64,000 nucleotides of DNA, taken from positions 29,913-93,912 of the forward strand of contig NZ_JAIJZW010000012.1 of assembly GCF_019753765.1 (NCBI RefSeq). Reading direction: 5' to 3'. The notes below the pieces were generated by a model. The model saw only the letters and a list, made by a program, of their open reading frames with translations, made no database searches and had not been told where the DNA came from. Made by a program: the position numbers and the translations under genes. Shown here one piece after another: positions 37,141-45,909 of the stretch (positions are counted from its first letter, which is position 1; the number at the start of each line of letters is the position of its first letter). This DNA is from Microbacterium marinilacus. Lineage in GTDB: Bacteria; Actinomycetota; Actinomycetes; Actinomycetales; Microbacteriaceae.

Positions 37141-38433
37141 GTGGCAGTGGTGGCTTTCGTGATCGGTGTGCTCGTGGTCGTCGTGGGCCTGGCCGTCTCG
37201 ATCGCCCTGCACGAGATCGGCCATCTGGTCCCCGCGAAGCGCTTCGGCGTGCGGACCGGGCAGTACATGGTGGGGCTCGGCCCCGTCATCTGGTCGCGTC
37301 GGATCGGCGAGACCGAGTACGGCGTCAAGCTGTTGCCCATCGGCGGGTTCGTGTCGATGGCGGGCATGTACGCCCCCGTGAAGCAGCGCACCCGGGCGTC
37401 GGGCGTCTTCGCCACGCTCGTGCAGGACGCGCGCGACGCGAACGCCGAGACGCTGGAGGGCGTCGACGACTCGAGGGCCTTCTACCGGCTGCCCGTGTGG
37501 AAGCGCATCGTCATCATGCTCGGCGGCCCGTTCATGAACCTCGTGCTCGCCGTCGTGCTGTTCTCGGTGCTGTACAGCGGGATCGGGATGCAGCAGGCGA
37601 CCACGACGATAGACGCGGTCGCGGAGTGCGTGCAGCCGGCAGAGTCCACCGCGTCCGAGTGCCAGGCGGGCGACCCCGCCTCTCCGGCGAGTGCCGCCGG
37701 GCTGCTGCCCGGCGACCGGCTCGTCTCGCTCGACGGGCAGGAGGTGTCGACGTTCGCCGAGGCGTCGGCGATCATCCAGGACAGCCCCGGCGAGGCTATC
37801 CCGGTGGTCGTGGAGCGCGACGGCGAGACCGTCAGCCTCTCGCTCACGCCGGTGCTCGCGCAGCGGGAGATCGCCGACGACGCCGGCGAGGTCACCACGC
37901 AGAGCGTCGGGTTCGCCGGTCTGACCGCATCGATCGAGCGGCAGCGCCAGCCGATCTGGGCGGGCGCGCAGGCGACCCTCGAGACCGCGCAGTCGGTCAT
38001 CGGGATCGTCGCGCAGCTGCCGGTGCGGCTGTGGGACACCGCGGTCGACCTCTTCACCGGGCAGGAGCGCGACCCGAACGGGCCCCTCAGCGTGGTCGGA
38101 GTGGGCCGGCTCGCGGGCGAGGTCGCCGCGACCGAGGCGCCGATCCTGGACCGCGTGTCGGTGATGGTGAGCCTGCTCGGCTCGGTCAACGTCGCGCTGT
38201 TCGTCTTCAACCTCATCCCCCTGCTGCCCCTCGACGGCGGACACGTGGCGATCGCGCTGTGGGACGCGCTGAAGCGGGGCTGGGCGCGCCTGCGCGGTGC
38301 TCCCGAGCCCGCGCCGGCCGACGCCACCCGGCTGGTGCCCGTGACCCTGCTCGTCGTCGTGCTGATGGTCGGCATCGGGGCGCTGCTCTTCGCCGCGGAC
38401 ATCTTCAACCCGATCCGCCTGTCGGGCGGCTGA
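37141..38433 (+). CDS. M50 site-2 zinc metalloprotease (RseP/Rip1 family)
   Basis: 430 residues. Intramembrane protease with the zinc motif HEIGH (24-28) in the first helix and the second motif LIPLLPLDGGH near residue 360. A PDZ domain (about 180-260) is recognisable from AAGLLPGDRLVSLDGQEV. Homologues cut anti-sigma factors or remnant signal peptides. In Mycobacterium the orthologous position between dxr and ispG is held by rip1, which supports the call. Its stop overlaps the next ATG (TGATG). Confidence 0.93.
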   Translation: MAVVAFVIGVLVVVVGLAVSIALHEIGHLVPAKRFGVRTGQYMVGLGPVIWSRRIGETEYGVKLLPIGGFVSMAGMYAPVKQRTRASGVFATLVQDARDANAETLEGVDDSRAFYRLPVWKRIVIMLGGPFMNLVLAVVLFSVLYSGIGMQQATTTIDAVAECVQPAESTASECQAGDPASPASAAGLLPGDRLVSLDGQEVSTFAEASAIIQDSPGEAIPVVVERDGETVSLSLTPVLAQREIADDAGEVTTQSVGFAGLTASIERQRQPIWAGAQATLETAQSVIGIVAQLPVRLWDTAVDLFTGQERDPNGPLSVVGVGRLAGEVAATEAPILDRVSVMVSLLGSVNVALFVFNLIPLLPLDGGHVAIALWDALKRGWARLRGAPEPAPADATRLVPVTLLVVVLMVGIGALLFAADIFNPIRLSGG

Positions 38434-39344
38434 TGCCCGACGGGACCGCCGAGGCGGCGGTGCGGCGCCGCGCCCTCGGCTATCTCGCCCTGGTCGGGGC
38501 GACGCTGTCGTGGGCGGGCAACTACCTGCTCGGGGTGATCGCCGTCGCCGAGATGGACCCCGTGAGCCTGACGTGGCTGCGCTGGGCGCTCGCCGTCGTC
38601 CCCCTCTTCGTCGTCGCGCAGCTCGTGGAGCGTCCCGACTGGCGTTCGATCGCGCGTGCCTGGCCGCGGCTGCTGGTGCTGGGCGGCATCGGCGTGGCCG
38701 GCTACAACCTGCTGCTGTATGCGGCGCTCGACACCGAGACGCCGTTCCAGCTGTCGCTGATCAACGCGTTCAACCCGGCCCTCATCGCGATCGCCGCCGT
38801 GGTCTTCCTCGGCGCGCGCCTGGGCTGGCGGGGCGTCGGCGGCATCCTGCTCGCGTTCGTCGGCGTGCTCTGGATCATCTCGGGCGGGCGCCCGCTGAGC
38901 GTCCTCGAGCACCCGCCGAAGATCGGCAGCCTCATCATGGTCGGCGCGATCGTGGCCTGGACGGCGTACACGATCATCGGACGCACGGGCCCGCGCCTGC
39001 CGCCGATCTCCGCCGTCGCCGCCCAGGGCCTGATCGTGGTCGTCGGGTTGACGCCCTTCGTCCTCGTGCAGGGGCTCAGCCTGCCGCAGACCGCGGCGGG
39101 CGGCTGGTCGCTGGCCTACATCGCGGTGTTCCCGTCGATCGTGTCCTACGTGCTGTGGAACTACGCGCTGCAGCACGTGCCGCCGGCACAGGCCGGGGTC
39201 TCGCTGAACCTCATCACGGTGTTCACGGCCATCGCGACCGTGCTGCTCGGGATGGCCGTGACGGTGCCGCAGATCGTCGGCGGCGTCCTCGTGCTGGCGG
39301 GCGTGGTGCTCGCCCAGGAGCGCCCGCGGCGCAGCACCGCCTGA
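38433..39344 (+). CDS. EamA-family (DMT) transporter
   Basis: 303 residues with ten membrane helices in two EamA repeats, for example LALVGATLSWAGNYLLGVIA at the N-terminus and PSIVSYVLWNYALQHVPPAQ in the second repeat. Family members export amino acids or other metabolites. It is coupled to the protease gene by a one-base overlap. The substrate is unknown; the facing anthranilate synthase gene is convergent and gives no functional hint. Confidence 0.9.
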   Translation: MPDGTAEAAVRRRALGYLALVGATLSWAGNYLLGVIAVAEMDPVSLTWLRWALAVVPLFVVAQLVERPDWRSIARAWPRLLVLGGIGVAGYNLLLYAALDTETPFQLSLINAFNPALIAIAAVVFLGARLGWRGVGGILLAFVGVLWIISGGRPLSVLEHPPKIGSLIMVGAIVAWTAYTIIGRTGPRLPPISAVAAQGLIVVVGLTPFVLVQGLSLPQTAAGGWSLAYIAVFPSIVSYVLWNYALQHVPPAQAGVSLNLITVFTAIATVLLGMAVTVPQIVGGVLVLAGVVLAQERPRRSTA

Positions 39345-39368
39345 CATCGTCCCGTCCGGGAAAGGCCG

Positions 39369-39387
39369 GGGCTCCGTCGTCGAGCCC
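39369..39387. terminator. Hairpin between convergent transporter and trpEG genes
   Basis: GGGCTC (39369-39374) pairs with GAGCCC (39382-39387) across a seven-base loop, in the 50-bp gap between the two stop codons. It may work in both directions. Confidence 0.45.
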
Positions 39388-39394
39388 GTCGGGG

Positions 39395-41380
39395 TCAGGC
39401 GAGGGCGTGGTCGACGAGACGTTCGAGCGTGTGCATGCCGTCGCGCGAGAGGATCGACTCGAGGTGGCCCTGCACCGAGGCGAAGCCCCGGCCGCGGAGC
39501 GCGTAGACGTCTCCGGTCGACGGATCGGCCGCGATCTCGACGGTGCCCACGGCGCCGACCCGCGTCTCGCTCGGCGTCAGCCGTGCGACGCCGGGCAGCA
39601 CACGCGCGGTGAAGGTGTTGTAGAAGCCGATCGACGCCGGCTCTCCGAACACGTCGACGGTCTTCTGCAGGCCCTGATGGGGGCTGGCGAGCGGGGCGAG
39701 GCCGATGCCGAGCCGATCGCTGAGGATCTGGTGGCTGAGGCACACCGCGAGCAGCGGCGCGGCGGTCGCGAGCCGGCGCCCGACGATCTCCCGCATGCGC
39801 GAGATGCGCGGGCTCGCCGCGTCCCGAGGGTCCCCAGGGCCGGGGCCGGTCACCACGAGCCGGGCCGCGTCGACCTCGGCATCGGTCGCCTCCGACCAGT
39901 GGGCGATCCGCACCTCCAGCCCGAGGTGGCGCAGCTGATGCGCGAGCATGGTCGTGAAGCGGTCCTCCGCGTCGATCACCAGAGCGCCCGTGCCGGCGAA
40001 CGGCCCCGGATCCGTGCCCTGCGGCTCCAGCCAGAACGGCGCCAGGCGGGCGTTGCGCGAGGCGAGCAGCTCGGCGATGCGCGGGTCGTCAGCGAGAGCG
40101 GCGCGCGTGCGCGACTCCGTCGGCGGCGTCGGGCTGTCGGGGTCGTCGGCGGAGACGGGCGCCGCCGCGGCGGCGGCGCGGGGCACCGCCCCGATGGCGC
40201 CGAGCACGCCCGCGGCCTTGCCGTGCGTCTCGGAGACCTCGCCCTGCGGGTCGGAGTGACGCACGAGCGTCGCGCCCGCCGGAACGCGCAGGCGTCCGTC
40301 CACCAGGTAGGCCGTGCGGATCAGGATCGGCGCGTCGAGGTCGTGCCCGCCGTCCTCCCGCGGCGTGAACAGGGCCGCGACGCCCGAGTAGTAGCCGCGA
40401 GGGGTGAGCTCGTGCCGCCGGATCACCGCGCAGGCGTTCTGCATCGGCGACCCGGTCACGGTCGGCGCGAACATCGTCTCGCGGAGGATGTCGCGGGGGT
40501 CGAGCCGGCTGGTGCCGCGCAGCATGTACTCGGTGTGCGTGAGGCGCGACATCTCCTTCAGATGCGGCCCGGTGATGCGGCCGCCGTCGCTGCACACGGC
40601 GCTCATCATCTTGAGCTCCTCGTCGACCACCATGAAGAGCTCCTCGGTCTCCTTGGTGTCCGTGAGGAACGTCGCGAGCGTGTCGACCGTCGCGCCGCCC
40701 GCGGGGTGGCGGAAGGTCCCGGAGATCGGGTTCATCGTGACGGTGCTGGGCTCGCCGGCGGCCCCGGCGACGGCGGTGACGTGCGCCTCCGGGCTTGCGC
40801 CGACCGCCACGTGGCCGGGGGTGACGATCGCGAAGGTCCAGTACGCGCCGCGCTCGTGCTCGAGCAGCGCGCGGAACCACGTCAGCGCCGCGGCGCGGGG
40901 GGAGGCGTCGACCCCGGCGACGTAGTCGCGCCGGATCACGAAGTTCGCGCCCTCGCCCCGGCCGATCTCGTCGGAGATCACCCGGCGGACGATCTGCGCG
41001 TACTGCTCATCGGGGATGTCGAAGCCCGCCGCCGAGAGGGGGATCGGATCCGTGGGCAGCACGGCCATCGCCTCGTGCAGCGGCAGCCGCTCATGCGCCT
41101 CGACGAGGAGCGTCCGCAGGGGCGCCCCGTCGTCGTGGGCCTCGAAGCCGCGCTCGCGCACCTGCCGGTACGGCACCAGGGCCAGCACCTCACGGGCGGC
41201 GCCGTCGTCGCCGTGCAGCGGGATGTCGGCGAGCAGCTCGACGTCGAGCACGGGCCCGGTGAGAACCTCGACGTCCTCGACCGCGCCGCTCGCGCCGGCG
41301 CGCGCGATCAGCGCGAACGAGGCGTCGGGGTCGGCGGCGAGGCGGTGGATCAGGTCGGCGGTGGCGGCGGGCCCGGTCAT
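39395..41380 (-). CDS. trpEG: Fused anthranilate synthase TrpE-TrpG (PhzE-like layout)
   Basis: 661 residues. Residues about 1-450 are the chorismate-binding component I (NPISGTFRHP, MVVDEELKMMSAVC, MFAPTVTGSPMQNACAV, TPRGYYSGVAAL). Residues about 480-661 are the glutamine amidotransferase, with the Cys in AVCLSHQIL (about 545) and the His in VQGHLESIL. The layout resembles PhzE, which makes ADIC for phenazines, but a Trp leader peptide and attenuator directly upstream and the absence of other phz genes argue for anthranilate synthesis in the tryptophan pathway. The ATG at 41380 has AGGAG ahead. No other trp gene is in the window. Confidence 0.85.
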   Translation of the reverse strand: MTGPAATADLIHRLAADPDASFALIARAGASGAVEDVEVLTGPVLDVELLADIPLHGDDGAAREVLALVPYRQVRERGFEAHDDGAPLRTLLVEAHERLPLHEAMAVLPTDPIPLSAAGFDIPDEQYAQIVRRVISDEIGRGEGANFVIRRDYVAGVDASPRAAALTWFRALLEHERGAYWTFAIVTPGHVAVGASPEAHVTAVAGAAGEPSTVTMNPISGTFRHPAGGATVDTLATFLTDTKETEELFMVVDEELKMMSAVCSDGGRITGPHLKEMSRLTHTEYMLRGTSRLDPRDILRETMFAPTVTGSPMQNACAVIRRHELTPRGYYSGVAALFTPREDGGHDLDAPILIRTAYLVDGRLRVPAGATLVRHSDPQGEVSETHGKAAGVLGAIGAVPRAAAAAAPVSADDPDSPTPPTESRTRAALADDPRIAELLASRNARLAPFWLEPQGTDPGPFAGTGALVIDAEDRFTTMLAHQLRHLGLEVRIAHWSEATDAEVDAARLVVTGPGPGDPRDAASPRISRMREIVGRRLATAAPLLAVCLSHQILSDRLGIGLAPLASPHQGLQKTVDVFGEPASIGFYNTFTARVLPGVARLTPSETRVGAVGTVEIAADPSTGDVYALRGRGFASVQGHLESILSRDGMHTLERLVDHALA

Positions 41381-41418
41381 CGGGTGTCTCCTAGCGGTAC
41401 GGCGGCCTGACAAACAGA

Positions 41419-41442
41419 AAGACCGCCTGGAGCGGCGGTCTT
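41419..41442 (-). terminator. trp attenuator terminator (arms 3 and 4)
   Basis: On the minus strand AAGACCGCC pairs with GGCGGTCTT across a six-base loop (GCTCCA) and is followed by TCTGTTTGTC. The T-rich end makes it a classic intrinsic terminator, rare in this window. It lies 38 bases before the trpEG ATG. Arm 3 (CCGCC) can instead pair with GGCGG just after the leader-peptide stop, which would form the antiterminator. Confidence 0.85.
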
Positions 41443-41466
41443 GTCTCGAGTTCGCGAAAGCGCCGC

Positions 41467-41505
41467 CTAGGAGGCGGGCCACCAGGTGGTGAGGTTCGCG
41501 GACAT
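41467..41505 (-). CDS. trpL: trp operon leader peptide
   Basis: Twelve codons, MSANLTTWWPAS, with two Trp codons in tandem, then TAG. The segment CCCGCC at codons 10-11 can pair with GGCGGC right after the stop (arms 1 and 2), and that GGCGG can instead pair with CCGCC in the terminator's left arm. A ribosome stalled at the Trp codons would cover arm 1 and favour antitermination. No ribosome binding site precedes the ATG; TACGTT six bases ahead may be the -10 box of a leaderless transcript. Confidence 0.82.
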   Translation of the reverse strand: MSANLTTWWPAS

Positions 41506-41590
41506 GCCGGAAACGTACCACAGCGGGGAGCGCGCGCTGAGCATCAGGTGGCAGCATGCCCGCGTCCAGCCGGGGTTCACCCGGGGCGCG

Positions 41591-41596
41591 TAACCT
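41591..41596 (+). promoter_or_regulatory. -10 box of ispG
   Basis: TAACCT ends six bases before the GTG at 41603 and supports that start. Confidence 0.5.
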
Positions 41597-41602
41597 TGAG
41601 GC

Positions 41603-42754
41603 GTGCCAGCCGTGAACCTCGGGATGCCCCGCGTCCCCGAAACCCTCGCTCCGCGCCGGAAGTCCCGCCAGATCAAGGTGGGCAAGGTGCTCGTCGGGGG
41701 CGACGCCCCCGTCAGCGTCCAGTCGATGACCACGACCCCGACCACCGACATCAACGCCACGCTGCAGCAGATCGCCGAGCTCACGGCCTCAGGCTGCGAG
41801 ATCGTGCGCGTCGCGGTGCCGAGCCAGGACGACGCCGACGTGCTGCACATCATCGCGAAGAAGAGCCAGATCCCGGTCATCGCCGACATCCACTTCCAGC
41901 CGAAGTACGTGTTCCAGGCCATCGACGCCGGCTGTGCCGCCGTGCGCGTGAACCCCGGCAACATCCGCAAGTTCGACGATCAGGTCGGGGCGATCGCGAA
42001 CGCGGCGAAGGCCGCGGGCGTGTCGCTGCGCATCGGCGTGAACGCGGGATCGCTCGATCGCCGGCTGCTCGAGAAGTACGGCAAGGCGACGCCCGAGGCG
42101 CTCGTCGAGTCGGCGGTGTGGGAGGCGAGCCTGTTCGAGGAGCACGACTTCCACGACTTCAAGATCTCGGTCAAGCACAACGACCCGATCGTGATGGTGA
42201 AGGCCTACCGTCAGCTCGCCGAGCGGGGCGACTGGCCTCTGCACCTCGGCGTGACCGAGGCGGGCCCGGCGTTCCAGGGCACGATCAAGAGCGCCACCGC
42301 GTTCGGCATCCTGTTGGGCGAGGGCATCGGCGACACCATCCGCGTGTCGCTGTCCGCACCGCCGGCGGAGGAGGTCAAGGTCGGCCACCAGATCCTGCAG
42401 TCGCTGAATCTGCGCGAGCGCAAGCTCGAGATCGTCTCCTGCCCCTCCTGCGGACGCGCGCAGGTCGACGTCTACACCCTCGCCGAGAACGTGACCGAGG
42501 GGCTGAAGGACGTCACCGTGCCGCTGCGCGTGGCCGTGATGGGCTGCGTCGTGAACGGTCCGGGCGAGGCCCGCGAGGCGGACCTCGGCGTCGCGAGCGG
42601 CAACGGCAAGGGCCAGATCTTCGTGAAGGGCGAGGTCATCAAGACCGTGCCCGAGGCCGAGATCGTCGAGACGCTGATCGAGGAGGCCCGCCGCATCGCC
42701 GACGAGATGGGCCCGGACGCCCAGCTCGGCACGGCCCAGGTGGTCACCGCCTGA
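41603..42754 (+). CDS. ispG: 4-hydroxy-3-methylbut-2-en-1-yl diphosphate synthase (GcpE)
   Basis: 383 residues. Penultimate step of the MEP pathway, a 4Fe-4S enzyme that turns MEcPP into HMBPP. The TIM-barrel start [19 protein letters not shown] is intact; the iron-sulfur ligands are in [10 protein letters not shown] and [14 protein letters not shown]. It pairs functionally with dxr at 32567. In mycobacteria it directly follows the site-2 protease gene; here the transporter and trpEG lie between. Confidence 0.96.
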   Translation: MPAVNLGMPRVPETLAPRRKSRQIKVGKVLVGGDAPVSVQSMTTTPTTDINATLQQIAELTASGCEIVRVAVPSQDDADVLHIIAKKSQIPVIADIHFQPKYVFQAIDAGCAAVRVNPGNIRKFDDQVGAIANAAKAAGVSLRIGVNAGSLDRRLLEKYGKATPEALVESAVWEASLFEEHDFHDFKISVKHNDPIVMVKAYRQLAERGDWPLHLGVTEAGPAFQGTIKSATAFGILLGEGIGDTIRVSLSAPPAEEVKVGHQILQSLNLRERKLEIVSCPSCGRAQVDVYTLAENVTEGLKDVTVPLRVAVMGCVVNGPGEAREADLGVASGNGKGQIFVKGEVIKTVPEAEIVETLIEEARRIADEMGPDAQLGTAQVVTA

Positions 42755-42774
42755 GGCGCGGACGGACGCGGGGA

Positions 42775-42780
42775 TAGGCT
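42775..42780 (+). promoter_or_regulatory. -10 box of the SIMPL-domain gene
   Basis: TAGGCT ends six bases before the ATG at 42787. Confidence 0.5.
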
Positions 42781-42786
42781 CCGAGC

Positions 42787-43449
42787 ATGACCAGCATCAC
42801 CGTCGAGGGCTCGCATCGCATCTATCGCGCCGCCGAGCGCGGCACACTCCAGCTGACGGTCAGCCTGAAGGGCACGGATCGGGATCGGGTGGTGCGGACG
42901 CACGCTGACCTGCACAACGAGGTCGCGGCCGCGGTGAGGGCACGTCGCGAGGCAGGCGCCGCCACCTGGTACGACGCGGGGCGCATCTCGGTGTGGGCCT
43001 ACACCCCTGACCCGACGCAGAAGCACCCCAAGCCCGTGACGACGCATCGCGCGTCGTCGACGATCGAGGCGAAGTACGCCGACCTGGCCATGCTGGCCGA
43101 CGACGTGGCCGGGTTCTCGGCGCGGGAGGGCGTGGCGGTGGGCCCCGTCCAGTGGTCCCTCACGGAGGCCACCCGCACCGGGCTGCAGGCGGAGGCCGCG
43201 GCAGGCGCGATCGCGGATGCGACGAAGCGGGCGCTGACGTACGCGGAGGCGATCCGGCCGGGCGGCGGCGTGCACCTGGCACTGGCGCGCGTCATCGAGA
43301 GCCACCTGCACGGAGCGGGCGGAGGCGGCGGGTTCGCCGGCACCTACGCGCGAGGGGCGGCGATGGCCATGGCCGACTCGGCGCCCGCCGAGATCACCAC
43401 GCCCGACCTGGAGGTCTCCGCGTCGGTCGTTGCCGAGTTCCAGCTCTGA
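42787..43449 (+). CDS. SIMPL-domain (DUF541) protein
   Basis: 220 residues. SIMPL/DUF541 fold: a TSITVEGSHRIYRAAERGTLQL start, then VGPVQWSLTEATRTGLQAEA with the usual AIADATKRALTYAEAI helix, and DLEVSASVVAEFQL at the end. Unlike most relatives it has no signal peptide, so it is probably cytoplasmic. Homologues form ring-shaped oligomers of unclear role. It stands alone with its own promoter. Confidence 0.82.
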   Translation: MTSITVEGSHRIYRAAERGTLQLTVSLKGTDRDRVVRTHADLHNEVAAAVRARREAGAATWYDAGRISVWAYTPDPTQKHPKPVTTHRASSTIEAKYADLAMLADDVAGFSAREGVAVGPVQWSLTEATRTGLQAEAAAGAIADATKRALTYAEAIRPGGGVHLALARVIESHLHGAGGGGGFAGTYARGAAMAMADSAPAEITTPDLEVSASVVAEFQL

Positions 43450-43476
43450 GCCGAGCGGACGGGGCGCCCGGAGCCG

Positions 43477-44379
43477 TCACCGGAAGGCGCCGGCGACCTC
43501 CGCGAGGAAGCGGTCGCCGAGGTCGGCGATCCGGGCGACGTCGGCGAGCGATGTGAGCGGCAGGATGAACTCGTCGACGCCCGCCTCGGCGTAGGCGCCG
43601 ATCGTGTCGACGATCTCGGCCGACGTGCCCCCGATCGCGGCGCGTCCCTTGGCGTCGACGACCGCAGCCTTCGCGGCGTCGTCGAAGAAGACGAGAGCCT
43701 GCGTGGTGCGCCACAGGGACCGTGGGTCGCGCCCGGCGTCCTCCAGCGCGGCGGTGAAGATCCGGTTCTTCTCGGCGTAGGGCGCGGGAGTCGACCACAG
43801 GTTCCACTCGTCGGCATACCGGGCGACGAGCCGCGGCATGACCTTCTCGCCCTTGCCGCCGATGAGGATCGGCAGGCGGGAGTGCGGTCGGGGATTGAGC
43901 GACGCGTGCTCCAGGCGGTAGCGCTCGCCCGCGAAGTCGGTGAAGCCGCCCTCCGCGTCCCGCAGCCCCGAGATCACCTGCAGGGACTCGCGGAACCAGC
44001 GGATGCGGCTCGGGACGTCGCCGAACTCGATGCCGAACGCGCGGTGCTCGTTCTCCTGCCATCCCGCGCCGAGCCCCAGCACGAACCTCCCGTCGGAGAC
44101 GTCGCTGAGCGCGGCGGCCTGCTTGGCGACCACGGCGGGATGGCGGTACGTGTTGCCGAGCACCAGCGAGCCGATCCGCACGTCCGGCACCGTCGCTGCG
44201 AGCGCCGTCAGCTGGGTCAGGCACTCGCCGCGCGCCCCGTCGTTGGGCTCGGCGCCGTTGTCCATGAAGTGGTCCTCGAGCCACAGGCCCCGCCACCCGC
44301 CTGTCCGCGCCGCGTGCGTCGCCGCCGCGTGCAGGTCTCGCCAGGCCAGGTTCGCGGGCAGCCACAGACTGAACTCCAT
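43477..44379 (-). CDS. LLM-class (luciferase-like) flavin/F420 oxidoreductase
   Basis: 300 residues of the bacterial luciferase-like TIM barrel. It starts MEFSLWLPANLAWRDL and has IGSLVLGNTYRHPAVVAKQAA, the strand that binds the cofactor in F420-dependent members, then FVLGLGAGWQENEHRAFGIE and LPILIGGKGEKVMPRLVARYAD. Either FMN or F420 could be used; the F420-type pattern is favoured in actinobacteria. Substrate unknown. TACGCT six bases before the ATG marks a leaderless promoter. Confidence 0.88.
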   Translation of the reverse strand: MEFSLWLPANLAWRDLHAAATHAARTGGWRGLWLEDHFMDNGAEPNDGARGECLTQLTALAATVPDVRIGSLVLGNTYRHPAVVAKQAAALSDVSDGRFVLGLGAGWQENEHRAFGIEFGDVPSRIRWFRESLQVISGLRDAEGGFTDFAGERYRLEHASLNPRPHSRLPILIGGKGEKVMPRLVARYADEWNLWSTPAPYAEKNRIFTAALEDAGRDPRSLWRTTQALVFFDDAAKAAVVDAKGRAAIGGTSAEIVDTIGAYAEAGVDEFILPLTSLADVARIADLGDRFLAEVAGAFR

Positions 44380-44385
44380 CCCCCG

Positions 44386-44391
44386 AGCGTA
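44386..44391 (-). promoter_or_regulatory. -10 box of the LLM oxidoreductase gene
   Basis: TACGCT on the minus strand, exactly six bases before the ATG at 44379. Confidence 0.55.
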
Positions 44392-44431
44392 GCGACGGGC
44401 GCCATGCGTGTGACGGGGTGGATGTCTCCGA

Positions 44432-45859
44432 TCAGACGACCTGAAGCGTCACCGAGCCGTCCGCGATGTCGGCGGCGGCCACGCGGACCCGGATCTCCGA
44501 GCCCGGCTCGCGGGCCTCCGGCACCGTGGCGATGACGAACGGGTCGGCGATCTGCACGCGCGAGCCGCTCGACGTGGTCGACACGACGACGGCGTCGAGG
44601 ACGTCGCCGACGTGCGCGTGCAGCACCGCGGCCTCGACGCGGTCGACGGCCGCGGACTCCAGGCGCCCGGCGAGGCCGCTCGACCGGCGCATCGTCTCGG
44701 CGAGCTCGGGGAGGGACTCGCGGGCCCACGGGGGCGCGTCAGTGCACATGGCCAGTACGAAGCGGTCCACGAGGCGACGCAGGGGAGCGGTGGCGTGTGC
44801 GTACGGCGCGCCGATCGCCGCCTGCGTCGGCTGCGAGGGAGGGGTGCCGTCGAACGCGACGTAGTCGGCGCCGCGGAACAGCGCGCTCGCCGCGTGCATG
44901 ACGGCGGGCGCGGCCGGGTCGTCGCGATCGACGCCGCGCAGGTAGTCGCCGTACGTCTGGCTCTCGGGCCACGGACGGCCGATGAGCGCGACGCGCCGCC
45001 GCAGCTCCGCGATCGCGTCGGCCGGTGCCGGCGGCAGCGTGCGCAGGATGCCGGAGCCCCGCTGCAGCATGATCGCCGCCGCGGCCATCCCCGTCATCAG
45101 CGACAGCTGCGCGTTCCAGAGCTCCAGCGGCACGATCGCCCGCGCCCGCAGGTCGTATCTGTCGTCGGTCGCGACGATCTCCTCCTCCGGGGCGTTCAGG
45201 CTGGCACCGCCCCTCGCCGCCTCCTGAGCGACGAGCGCGGGACCGAGCGCCGCCAGCAGAGCGAGCGGCTCGGGGGCGGTGCCCGCGTCGATCGTCTCCT
45301 GCGCGTCTGCGTACGTCCACTGCCGCCGCGAACGCACCCAGGCGCGGACCGGCGGCTCGGCCGGCGCCCGCAGCGCGCCGGCCGCGTCCACCGCGAATCG
45401 CCACACGTACGCGCGCCGATCCTGCTCGGGCAGCAGCGACGCGGCGCCGTGAGAGAGCGTCTCCGGATGCAGGGGCACCGAGCCGTCGGGCGCATAGAGC
45501 GTCTGCCCGCGCCGGCGTGCCTCCTGGTCGATGGCACCGCCCGGCCGGACGAAGGCGGCGAGATCGGCGATCGCGTACAGCACTGCGAAGCCGTCGTCCT
45601 CCCGCTGCACGCACAGCGCCTGGTCGAGGTCGCGCGAGCCCTCCGGGTCGACCGTCAGGAACGGCACGTCGCGGAGGTCGGCGCGCGTCTCGTCCGACCC
45701 GTCCACCGCCACGCCGGAGGCGACGACCGCGTCGGCCTCGGCGATCACCTCGTCGGGGAAGCCCTCGGGCAGCTCCAGCGAGCCCCGCAGCCGGGCCAGC
45801 GCGTCGGCGAGCTGCGTGCGGACGGCGGACGGGGACAGGCGTGCGTAGCGTGCCGGCAT
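44432..45859 (-). CDS. RNB-domain ribonuclease (RNase II/R family, short form)
   Basis: 475 residues. The catalytic RNB domain is clear: FLTVDPEGSRDLDQALCVQR holds the metal-binding aspartates, then YAIADLAAFV, and ATAPLRRLVDRFVLAMC near the end. The N-terminal cold-shock domains are missing and the C-terminal S1-like part is short, the usual plan of actinobacterial RNB proteins. It probably degrades RNA 3' to 5'. TAGGCT six bases before the ATG gives it its own leaderless promoter, apart from the sigma-factor operon upstream. Confidence 0.9.
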   Translation of the reverse strand: MPARYARLSPSAVRTQLADALARLRGSLELPEGFPDEVIAEADAVVASGVAVDGSDETRADLRDVPFLTVDPEGSRDLDQALCVQREDDGFAVLYAIADLAAFVRPGGAIDQEARRRGQTLYAPDGSVPLHPETLSHGAASLLPEQDRRAYVWRFAVDAAGALRAPAEPPVRAWVRSRRQWTYADAQETIDAGTAPEPLALLAALGPALVAQEAARGGASLNAPEEEIVATDDRYDLRARAIVPLELWNAQLSLMTGMAAAAIMLQRGSGILRTLPPAPADAIAELRRRVALIGRPWPESQTYGDYLRGVDRDDPAAPAVMHAASALFRGADYVAFDGTPPSQPTQAAIGAPYAHATAPLRRLVDRFVLAMCTDAPPWARESLPELAETMRRSSGLAGRLESAAVDRVEAAVLHAHVGDVLDAVVVSTTSSGSRVQIADPFVIATVPEAREPGSEIRVRVAAADIADGSVTLQVV

Positions 45860-45865
45860 GCGGCC

Positions 45866-45871
45866 AGCCTA
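45866..45871 (-). promoter_or_regulatory. -10 box of the RNB nuclease gene
   Basis: TAGGCT on the minus strand, exactly six bases before the ATG at 45859. Confidence 0.55.
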
Positions 45872-45883
45872 TTGAGGCCCGGG

Positions 45884-45898
45884 CGCCGCCTCGCGGCG
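45884..45898 (-). terminator. Short hairpin after the ECF41 sigma gene
   Basis: CGCCGC pairs with GCGGCG across a three-base loop. It lies between the sigma-factor stop and the RNB promoter. There is no U-tract; the terminator role is inferred. Confidence 0.4.
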
Positions 45899-45909
45899 AC
45901 GCTCGGCGC

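Noticed and set aside
39395..41380. Phenazine biosynthesis enzyme PhzE
   Set aside because: The domain order fits, but no other phz gene is near and a Trp leader peptide with attenuator precedes the gene, so anthranilate synthase is the better call.
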